Positions 1 to 4,772 of a DNA stretch of 5,675 bases are shown here, in pieces. The notes under the pieces are model-generated. The model ran no database searches and had not been told where the DNA came from. It saw only the letters and a program-made list of their open reading frames with translations. The first letter of the stretch is position 1, and each line of letters starts with the position of its first letter. Origin of the DNA: Nitrospira defluvii (GTDB lineage Bacteria; Nitrospirota; Nitrospiria; Nitrospirales; Nitrospiraceae); contig JACQHN010000067.1 in the NCBI GenBank assembly GCA_016199015.1, positions 1 to 5,675 on the forward strand, in the 5' to 3' direction. The position numbers and the translations under genes are program-made.

Positions 1-141
1 ATGCTATCCGGAGGTTACGGGAAAACCGGGTCCGCTATCGTGCGGTGCTGATGGTCGAATAGCCAATGATGCCGGTCGTGGGACTTTTTGAAAACGTTCG
101 CTCCACGCACCTTTCCCATATCGATCCTGTAGACTGCTTCT

Positions 142-621
142 ATGCGTCACGTCCTGTTTTTCCTCATGGCTCCTGTCGTCATCGTCGTGGCCGGCGGGCT
201 CGCGTATGGCTACTACCGCACCCTCCTGTCGGAAGGCAGCCCCAAACAAGATGCCTTCGTGAAGGGAACATTCCCCTCTCCCCTGCCGGTCGGACTTCTG
301 AAGGGATCCGTCGATGGGCTTCAGGTGTCGTGGAAAGGCAAGAAGCTGAATGCCGAGAATCAAACCGGTATCAACATCTTCGTCGGAGAAAACGGGGAGG
401 AGGAACGCTACCCGTTCAAGACCGACCAGGCGAAGGGCCTGCGTGACCCCGATCTCGACGTCCTTCGAATCGATTATGATCTTCCGGGCAATCCCTTCTG
501 GCTTCGACGCATCACCGATGAGATCGTCCAAGTGGAGAAAGGAACGTACCTGGGCAAAGTGCACATCCGTCTCCTGCCCGGCTATCCGTTTACCATGGGC
601 TACTTCCGACTCGAACAGTAG
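142..621 (+). CDS. membrane-anchored protein of unknown function
   Basis: This 159-residue protein starts with one hydrophobic segment (about residues 4-25, rich in Val, Ala, Leu and Phe). It most likely acts as an uncleaved anchor or signal peptide that puts the rest outside the cytoplasm. The remaining ~130 residues are soluble, with alternating hydrophobic positions that suggest a beta-rich fold. Conspicuous patches are PLPVGLLKGSVDGLQVSWKG (48-67), the stretch GNPFWLRRITDEIVQVEKG (about 116-134) and YLGKVHIRLLPG followed by FTMGYFRLEQ at the C-terminus. I recall similar hypothetical proteins in environmental Gram-negatives but know no function. The ATG is the first start after an in-frame TAG at 130-132, and no good Shine-Dalgarno precedes it. 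The 186-residue antisense reading frame over the same DNA has no recognisable features. Real gene: likely. Function: unknown. Confidence 0.75.
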   Translation: MRHVLFFLMAPVVIVVAGGLAYGYYRTLLSEGSPKQDAFVKGTFPSPLPVGLLKGSVDGLQVSWKGKKLNAENQTGINIFVGENGEEERYPFKTDQAKGLRDPDLDVLRIDYDLPGNPFWLRRITDEIVQVEKGTYLGKVHIRLLPGYPFTMGYFRLEQ

Positions 622-1025
622 AACAACGCTCCGCCGAAGGCGGGTGGAGGTGTGGGTGATTCCTCAAGTCAGTAGTCATGCGTGATCCCGAATCAGAGCA
701 AAGAGCAAACAATCACCTCAAGGAGGGAAGGAGCAATGTTGCGGTCTTAGAGATGGATATTGTCGACGCCTTTCGAGGCTCGGCTGCGGTCAACGCAGTT
801 CTTCGGTCTCTCCTTGACGTGTCCGAAACAACTCGGCGTCTCACCACCCGCCCAAAGCGAGGGGCACGAAAAAGTACCTCTGTGTGAACAGCCTGAGACG
901 CAAACGATCCCTCGTGGACCAAACTCACCAGCTGGGGGGATCTGTCGTATCTCGAAGAAGGCAGCTAAGTGCAGAGACGCGTAGAGCCACCAGCTCCAGC
1001 TGGCGTGCATTCACTCTAAATCATT
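622..1025. other. about 400 bases with no supportable gene
   Basis: Apart from the small hairpin, I see no gene here. A 69-codon frame at 678-887 (+) and a 71-codon frame at 713-928 (-) are open, but neither has a recognisable motif. The purine-rich run AAGGAGGGAAGGAGCAATG near 719-737 looks like a ribosome site, but the frame it would serve closes after four codons. A short inverted repeat, CCAGCT-CC-AGCTGG, lies near 989-1002. In the minus sense this stretch is the 3' flank of the group II intron remnant. Confidence 0.5.
631..650 (+). terminator. weak hairpin after the membrane-protein gene
   Basis: CCGCC-GAA-GGCGG forms a 5-bp GC stem with a 3-base loop ten bases after the stop codon, and flanking TCC/GGA could extend it across a bulge. 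There is no T-run after it, so a role as an intrinsic terminator is only possible. Confidence 0.25.
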
Positions 1026-1098
1026 ATCGCGGTAAGGACGGTCATTGCTGACCGCCCCCCGCACAGATCCGTACGTGCGGCACTACCGCATACGGCTC
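1026..1098 (-). ncRNA. group II intron domains V and VI
   Basis: Domain V (1098-1066, minus) begins GAGCCGTATGCGG and ends CCGCACGTACGGATC. The AGC triad is present, but the usual G-U partner is replaced by a G-A mismatch, and the loop is TAGTG where a GNRA tetraloop is usual. Domain VI (1062-1029) folds as lower stem GCGG/CCGC and upper stem GGGCGGTCA/TGACCGTCC (one G-U) capped by a GCAA tetraloop. An unpaired A at 1033, eight bases from the terminal T at 1026, fits the branch-point position. The 3' end GAT fits the AY rule. Domain VI thus looks intact while domain V is slightly degraded. Confidence 0.8.
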
Positions 1099-1302
1099 TT
1101 ACCTTGGATGGTGACATGCAAACCGCACGTTGGGATAAGGGTGAAGGATCTTCGGTGTCGGGAGCCAGCGTGTGCAGAGCGTCGAGAACTTGTCCCAGGT
1201 CAAGCGACGTCCGCGTTGGCTGCGACGGCGCAGCGAAAAGAGTGACGAGATTTTGAGGAATCTGCCGAAGCCGAAGAAAAGGTAGATGGATTGGTTGCAT
1301 AA
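1099..1302 (-). pseudogene. group II intron maturase, C-terminal fragment
   Basis: The minus-strand frame between a TAG at 1305-1303 and the TAA at 1101-1099 encodes about 67 residues. From about 1233 onward it reads LRRRSQRGRRLTWDKFSTL, then a Trp-Leu-Pro-Thr-Pro-Lys-Ile-Leu-His-Pro-Tyr-Pro stretch, and ends NVRFACHHPR. This is the standard C-terminal signature of bacterial group II maturases (RRRSQ..., then a PxPKILHPYP-like segment, then RF...HPR). The ~20 residues before it (around FFGFGRFLKISSLF) are a poor match, so decay probably begins there. The catalytic YADD-containing reverse transcriptase domain and most of domain X are missing, so no activity is expected. Confidence 0.85.
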
Positions 1303-1343
1303 CTATTCCCATTGAAAGCCTCACATCTCCTCATGCGGCTGAT

Positions 1344-1526
1344 TCAATAATCATTAGGCCCAATCCCTTCCCGCTTCGCACACGTCGGACAGTAGTACAT
1401 GTCGCTCGTCCAGATCGTCCACGGGGCCTCGTTCTTAGAGTCTGCCGCCTTCTCCCCGCAGTCGAAGCAGTGAGCGTTCCAAAACTTCTGTGTCAACGCT
1501 GAGGCGCTCAGATGCTGGATGGGCAT
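1344..1526 (-). CDS. small zinc-ribbon-like protein
   Basis: This is a 60-residue protein with two Cys-X2-Cys knuckles (HCFDCGEK near residues 19-26 and YYCPTCAKREG near 45-55) separated by about 24 residues. That spacing fits a single zinc ribbon or treble-clef-like fold. There is no other domain, so it could be a DNA- or protein-binding adaptor, perhaps a regulator tied to the element. The start is well supported: GGGAGGTGA lies five or so bases before the ATG (Shine-Dalgarno in 1531-1540), with no competing upstream start. The ATG lies about 23 bases after the end of the decayed recombinase on the same strand, so the two were probably co-transcribed. The two Cys pairs and strong ribosome site argue that it is still expressed. 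I do not recognise a named family. Confidence 0.7.
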   Translation of the reverse strand: MPIQHLSASALTQKFWNAHCFDCGEKAADSKNEAPWTIWTSDMYYCPTCAKREGIGPNDY

Positions 1527-1549
1527 GGGTCACCTCCCTCAATTAAGGT

Positions 1550-2136
1550 TCAACATAAGGCCGACCGAAAGTCCAGCTTCTCCAGGTGCCCCTTCAGCAG
1601 CGTCATCGGTATCGCGGCCTGGTGCACGTTCACCTGCCCGCCCATGCACGGAGTCAGATGCATGGCCTACCAGCATCTCCCGCATATCCTGAGGGACACC
1701 CGCTGCCGTTAATCTCGTCACCACAGTGTGCCGCAAGCTGTGTAGGTTCTTCCTCCCTTCGACCTTGCATCGCTTGAGCAAGAGCGCCACCACTTTCCCA
1801 CCGCATCCCCTACCGTCTCGCGCCCCTTGCCCTGTGCGTTCCCTCGCTTCGCTCGAACAAAGAGCAGCCGACTCGTTTGGCCCTCTGCCTTGCCGACGAA
1901 CTCAAGCAAGCCTAGCCCAATCAAGTGCGAGTGGATCGGCACTCGTCGAACGCTCGTAAGGTTCTTGAGCCGCCGCCCCTTTGTGGCGTCGAAGCAGAGA
2001 TCCACAAACCAGACGCCCTGGTCATCCTGTCGTATGTCACCAAGTGTGAGGCGGTCAATCTCAGATCGACGCACCCTGAGAAGAAAGTGTAAGGCTGGCC
2101 GTCGAAAAAGTGTAGCGACACATCTTCCACGACCAC
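1550..2136 (-). pseudogene. decayed tyrosine recombinase (phage/island integrase)
   Basis: Three minus-strand frames together spell the catalytic domain of a phage-type integrase. Frame A (2074 to about 1784) has the first catalytic Arg in RRSEIDRLTLGDIR and a Lys region ending SVRRVPIH. Frame B (about 1783 to 1644) has HSLRHTVVTRL (HxxRH box, 1742-1728) and VGHASDSVHG (second His, 1670-1656). Frame C (1636 to 1550) reads GQVNVHQAAIP and ends LEKLDFRSALC plus a TGA. Going A to B needs a one-base correction near 1783, just after KWWR. B to C is explained by a tandem 4-bp duplication (GGGC on the minus strand, 1643-1636). In frame C the residue that should be the nucleophilic Tyr is Asn (codon at 1630-1628). 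The N-terminal core-binding domain is missing: upstream of the RRSE box there is room for only about 30 residues before the tRNA-derived sequence. It is a pseudogene and cannot be catalytically active. Confidence 0.88.
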
Positions 2137-2182
2137 CTCAAACGCTGAAATGCAAGGACTGTAGGTGGGTTTATGCTGTTAT

Positions 2183-2240
2183 TGGTGCCGGAGACCGGGA
2201 TCGAACCGGTATGAGCCTTTTGGGCCCGAGGGATTTTAAG
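2183..2240 (-). other. tRNA-Leu(UAA) 3' half: att core of an integrative element
   Basis: Read on the minus strand this runs from the anticodon loop (TTAAAA, anticodon TAA) through 3' anticodon stem TCCC, a long variable arm (TCGGGCCCAAAAGGCTCA region) and a perfect T arm ACCGG-TTCGATC-CCGGT (2210-2194). It ends with the acceptor strand CTCCGGC, discriminator A and CCA (2193-2183). The long variable arm fits a class II tRNA such as Leu. No matching 5' acceptor strand (GCCGGAG) or D arm lies upstream at 2241-2300, so it is not a functional tRNA. Identity from the anticodon loop to CCA is the standard att block left by tyrosine-recombinase islands, and an integrase relic lies directly past its 3' end. 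Confidence 0.85.
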
Positions 2241-2357
2241 CCCGAACCCGGTATCGAGACTATCGAACACTATGCCGCCTAATCGTGACTAATCAATGAG
2301 TTACGTCACATCCATTTTTTCGCACAAGACCCATTTTCTCCCTCGCACTTGATGGTT

Positions 2358-2379
2358 CGGGCAAAGCACGGGCAAAGCA
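2358..2379 (+). repeat. tandem 11-bp direct repeat upstream of the Rep-like gene
   Basis: CGGGCAAAGCA occurs twice back to back without a mismatch, about 70 bases before the start of the Rep-like gene. Short direct repeats beside an initiator gene are often initiator- or regulator-binding sites, and near an att core they may also be arm or excisionase sites. Two copies are too few to call iterons. Confidence 0.6.
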
Positions 2380-2450
2380 AAACCCGTATCTGCGCCCTAC
2401 TCTCTTAGCCGGTCCTTGTCCTGCCTCGCCTATCACAAGGAGGCAGGAAC

Positions 2451-3164
2451 ATGAGTCGTTGGAAAGAGTTTCGTCGGGAACCGGTCGCGGGCGAGTGGAC
2501 CAGAAAACAGAAGCGCGGCTATCACCGGGTGCGGTCCCTCCTCTGGTTTTGGGAATGTCATCAGTTCCAAGTCCTCTGGGTCACCCTCTCCACGGCTGAA
2601 GGCGGAAACGCCGACAAGCTCACCTATCACCACAAGCAACTGCGCCAGCGCATTGAACGCCAGCTTGGATACCAGGGCTTGGAGTACTACCAGGTTCGCA
2701 CGGAAGAAGGGCATGGCGTGCTCCATATCTTCTGGGCTTGGCGCGTCCCTGACGGTGAACGCCCTCGCCGCTTCTGGATCTCGCAGGAATGGCTCTCGGC
2801 GCAATGGGAAGCCCTCCACGGTGCGCCGGTCGTCTGGATCAAGACCTACAAGCCGGGGCATCGATCCCGAAACCGACTGAGCCGCTATGTCATCAGCCAA
2901 TACGTCCAGGACCAGTCAGGCTACGTAAACATGTGCTGGTCCTGGAAACGCTCGCTCGGCTTTCCCATCAGCACTCTGTGGGAAGAAATGCGCAACCAAT
3001 GGTCTACCCGGAACGTCTATCGCCGGATACGCGGAGAGATCGAAATCCCACGCATCGTCTTCATCAAGACTTGGGCGGATCTGCTCTCGGGTCATCCCAT
3101 TTGGTTCAACGGCTGCATTCTTCAACTGATTGTGGGCAAGGGCCTAGTCTATAGCGAGGTGTGA
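2451..3164 (+). CDS. putative HUH-like rolling-circle replication initiator
   Basis: This 237-residue protein is basic and rich in Trp and Tyr. Motifs in order: a strand VLWVTLST (41-48) that fits Rep motif I; LEYYQVRTEEGHGVLHIFWAW (about 77-97), which fits the strand and metal-binding motif II with His88 and His92; and SRYVISQYVQDQSGYV (144-159), where Tyr146 and Tyr151 are candidates for nicking tyrosines. If correct it would nick one strand at an origin and prime rolling-circle replication, or launch single-strand transfer. The canonical His-hydrophobic-His is not present (H92-I-F94), so it is a divergent member or a non-catalytic relative. WISQEWLSAQWEALHG followed by VVWI (109-130) resembles a family of Rep-like proteins I recall from small integrative or filamentous-phage-like elements. 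The start is firm: AGGAGG at 2438-2443, seven bases before ATG. It is followed almost at once by the Cys-rich gene, so the two form an operon. Confidence 0.6.
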   Translation: MSRWKEFRREPVAGEWTRKQKRGYHRVRSLLWFWECHQFQVLWVTLSTAEGGNADKLTYHHKQLRQRIERQLGYQGLEYYQVRTEEGHGVLHIFWAWRVPDGERPRRFWISQEWLSAQWEALHGAPVVWIKTYKPGHRSRNRLSRYVISQYVQDQSGYVNMCWSWKRSLGFPISTLWEEMRNQWSTRNVYRRIRGEIEIPRIVFIKTWADLLSGHPIWFNGCILQLIVGKGLVYSEV

Positions 3165-3170
3165 GGTGTG

Positions 3171-3416
3171 ATGATGATCCCGCACCGGTGCGTCATCACA
3201 TCGCCGAGCCTATTCGGCCCGGCTTGTTGCGGCCGTGAAGCCACTACCTACGATCGAGCGCGGAAAGCCTGGCTCTGTCCGGAACATGCGAAGGAACGCC
3301 TCTGCGAGTTCTGCCAAGCCGAACGGGCTTGGGCAAGACTTTGCTATCTCAATGATGAGGTGCTCTGCGAAGTCTGGCTCTGTGCGGGTTGTGCAGGATT
3401 TATGTGGCGGCGGTGA
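3171..3416 (+). CDS. small Cys-rich, probably zinc-binding protein
   Basis: This protein has about 81 residues and nine cysteines. Counting from the ATG, Cys19-Cys20 come first, then CPEH (36-39), CEFC (45-48), single cysteines near 58 and 66, and CAGC (71-74) close to the C-terminus. The pairs suggest two small zinc-binding knuckles. It is not obviously homologous to the 60-residue zinc-ribbon protein on the other strand. The coding region begins seven bases after the stop of the Rep-like gene, and GAGGTG repeats (3157-3168) supply ribosome binding, so the two are translationally linked. GTG (3168), ATG (3171) and ATG (3174) are in frame and compete as start; I chose the first ATG. Its partner gene suggests a role in replication control or DNA binding, but the sequence does not show which. 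Confidence 0.65.
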   Translation: MMIPHRCVITSPSLFGPACCGREATTYDRARKAWLCPEHAKERLCEFCQAERAWARLCYLNDEVLCEVWLCAGCAGFMWRR

Positions 3417-3448
3417 AGGTTCGTCGCGTAGTGGTCCTAAAGCGCAAA

Positions 3449-3475
3449 GGCCAAGGGGCGTTCCACCCCTTGGCC
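3449..3475 (+). terminator. strong hairpin, probable bidirectional terminator
   Basis: GGCCAAGGGG and CCCCTTGGCC form a perfect 10-bp stem with a 7-base loop, 33 bases after the Cys-rich gene. It lies between that + strand operon and the convergent minus-strand lipoprotein gene, where a shared terminator is expected. The downstream + strand is only modestly T-rich (GTGTTTGTTCGTTATTT) and there is no clean T-run directly at the stem. Confidence 0.6.
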
Positions 3476-3595
3476 ACGAAGTGTTTGTTCGTTATTTCTC
3501 CGGTAGCAGGCGTTGATCCAGGATCACTCGTGAGGCAGAGCGTTGTCGCTGTTGCCTTGTCAGGCACCGATCACTCTGTTCACAGCACCATTGCG

Positions 3596-4066
3596 CTAAT
3601 CCCTGTCTCTCCCATGCCCTTTCCCTTTCCCATGCCCTCTCCCCCGCCCCGGGTTGTCGGGACGACCATTCCCCTTGTACTTCACCTTGTGTTCTTCGTA
3701 GTAGAGATAGGGCCTATCGGTCTCCAGATCAAGACTGACGACGTTGCCCTGATCAAGCACCAGGGTAGAAGGAAGCGTCATACCCACCTGCCAACTTCCC
3801 CCATTCATGTAAAAGTAACTTCCGGTGCTGACGTTCACATAAACGCCGCTCGCCGGATAGTACTGATAGCGATACCGGACTTCCTTCGCTCGCCGCCCAT
3901 GTGCCGGCGCCCAGGGCGGCGGGCCGCCTCGGGGAGTCGCAACGATCACCGGTTCCGGCACCGGGTTTCCGACCGAGACGCCTACTCCGACATTAGGGCT
4001 TCGCCCATCCATGGCACATCCCGCCAGCAACAGGGTCCCCATTCCAGTCAGCAGCAACTTCTTCAT
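3596..4066 (-). CDS. outer-membrane-type lipoprotein with basic Gly-rich tail
   Basis: This is a 156-residue lipoprotein. The N-terminus MKKLLLTGMGTLLLAGC carries a textbook signal with lipobox LAGC, so Cys17 is the lipidated residue. Ala at +2 predicts sorting to the outer membrane. After a Gly/Val/Pro-rich linker comes a compact domain (about 60-130): VRYRYQYYPASGVYVNVSTG, then a Tyr-Phe-Tyr and GGSWQVG stretch, TLPSTLVL, and LETDRPYLYYEEHKVKYKG. This fits a family of hypothetical envelope proteins in which an aromatic YYP...VYV strand pair repeats, function unknown. The last ~25 residues are almost only Gly, Arg, Lys, His, Pro and Asp, which suggests a disordered segment binding polyanions or the cell wall. 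A purine-rich AGGGGGGA sits just before the ATG. It has its own transcription unit, convergent with the Rep-like operon. Confidence 0.82.
   Translation of the reverse strand: MKKLLLTGMGTLLLAGCAMDGRSPNVGVGVSVGNPVPEPVIVATPRGGPPPWAPAHGRRAKEVRYRYQYYPASGVYVNVSTGSYFYMNGGSWQVGMTLPSTLVLDQGNVVSLDLETDRPYLYYEEHKVKYKGNGRPDNPGRGRGHGKGKGHGRDRD
3601..3652 (-). repeat. polypyrimidine/polypurine low-complexity tract in the lipoprotein tail
   Basis: The + strand is nearly all C and T with repeated CCCATGCCCT and CCCTTTCCC units, so the minus strand is a purine tract encoding the Gly/Arg/Lys/His-rich tail. Such tracts change length by slippage, so tail length may vary between strains. Confidence 0.55.
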
Positions 4067-4627
4067 TTCACGTCCCCCCTGATCGGCATGAGTTGGTAAA
4101 CAGCCGTTCTAAAAGTCCTGCAGCCCCTCTCGTTCGTTAGAGAGCACTGGCCGAACCGTTATCGGATCTGTAGAGCAAGCCCGATGCCTCTTCCTCTCGC
4201 AGCGATCGTGGTATGACCTGGAGATTCCACCGGTGCAATCGGTAGAAAATCCAAGCTGTTTCAAGCCTCAGTGTGGGAAGTTCTTTCCAGGCGATCGTGT
4301 CCAGGTCTCATGGAAGGTTCTGCCTCAGGCAATAATTTGTCCCTTTCATACAAAGCTGCGCACGGAAGCCCACGTCATGCGACTGGGTCCTGTCAGGATG
4401 GCCTATGCGTTGGTGGCCATTGCTGCTGGATGATGTCGGCCGCTGATTCCGATGAGAACCGCAACAGCGGTCGCGTCACCTCGGAATCAGGGGCCGGCTT
4501 GGCTGCGGGAAACCGATGACGGCTCTTCGCCTCAGAAGGCGGCGATGCGTCAGCTTGGCCGCCGTTCTGCCGTAGGACTACCAGGAAGAATGAAGAAGCA
4601 GAGAAACAGAAACCATGCAGAGGAAAA
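4067..4627. other. about 560 bases with no convincing gene
   Basis: This lies between the divergent starts of the lipoprotein (minus) and the insertion sequence (plus), so it should hold the lipoprotein promoter. I could not pick a clear -35/-10 pair. A 66-codon frame with a GTG start (4233-4433, containing CFKPQCGKFFPGDRVQVSW) is open but lacks a Shine-Dalgarno and any family I know. Overlapping frames at 4271-4519 and 4452-4661 look like chance. I see no RNA gene. Confidence 0.45.
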
Positions 4628-4662
4628 CTTAAGGGGTCAGACCCTCATGGCACTACCTTAAG
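4628..4662. repeat. inverted repeat at the probable left end of the IS
   Basis: CTTAAGG (4628-4634) and CCTTAAG (4656-4662) are perfect inverted copies. Between them lies a smaller hairpin, GGGT-CAG-ACCC (4634-4644). The inner GGGGTCAGACCC motif is one I have often seen at the borders of transposons and REP-like repeats. It may be the terminal repeat, the target site or a pre-existing hairpin into which the IS inserted. Confidence 0.45.
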
Positions 4663-4749
4663 CCGCACGGTGCTGGAATTGCGATACAATCTGGCGACTG
4701 AGAGCCACTCGATGTGTTAAGAGAGAACTCCACCAGCACTGGTTATACA

Positions 4750-4763
4750 AGGAGGATCAGCCA
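4750..4763 (+). promoter_or_regulatory. Shine-Dalgarno that points to an out-of-frame ATG
   Basis: AGGAGG (4750-4755) has ideal spacing to the ATG at 4763. That ATG opens a 28-codon frame (stop at 4847-4849) which is not the transposase frame. The transposase ATG at 4773 is 17 bases from the site, and an in-frame GTG at 4767 is 11 bases away. Seven A residues at 4778-4784 lie in the overlap. Confidence 0.6.
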
Positions 4764-4772
4764 TGTGTGAAG

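Larger units (their letters stand above)
1026..1305 (-). mobile_element. 3' remnant of a group II intron
   Basis: Read on the minus strand, this segment holds in order the C-terminal tail of an intron maturase, its TAA stop (1099-1101), domain V starting at the very next base, domain VI, and a 3' terminus ending GAT at 1028-1026. The arrangement and the maturase tail resemble bacterial class C (IIC) introns, which have compact maturases without an endonuclease domain. No reverse transcriptase domain and no domains I-III are present. The next feature on the upstream side is an unrelated small gene ending at 1344. The intron is therefore a 5'-truncated fossil, or a common form of incomplete retrotransposition. 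The 5' boundary is uncertain; 1305 is where the maturase frame meets a stop. Confidence 0.85.

Noticed and set aside
4..564. 186-codon open frame on the minus strand
   Set aside because: Antisense to the membrane-anchored protein, which has a hydrophobic anchor and coherent protein-like sequence; the antisense product has no recognisable features.
678..928. Short frames on both strands
   Set aside because: No motif, no convincing ribosome site, and the composition reads like chance.
1016..1324. 102-codon minus-strand frame over the intron
   Set aside because: It is a shifted frame of the maturase tail; the correct frame gives the RRRSQ...HPYP signature.
2183..2280. Complete tRNA-Leu gene
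   Set aside because: The T arm, variable arm and CCA are good, but no 5' acceptor strand or D arm can be found upstream, and the anticodon stem is imperfect on its 5' side.
1827..2282. 151-codon + strand frame
   Set aside because: Antisense to the integrase relic. Its end (GAGDRDRTGMSL) is simply the translation of the tRNA-derived att core.
3389..4099. 236-codon + strand frame
   Set aside because: Antisense to the lipoprotein and begins inside the Cys-rich gene; its Pro-rich part is the reverse of the Gly-rich tail.
4233..4433. Small + strand protein with CFKPQCGKFFPGD
   Set aside because: GTG start without a Shine-Dalgarno and no family recognised; the two Cys alone are not enough.
4685..4690. 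TACAAT as -10 of the transposase promoter
   Set aside because: No matching -35 at the right distance.
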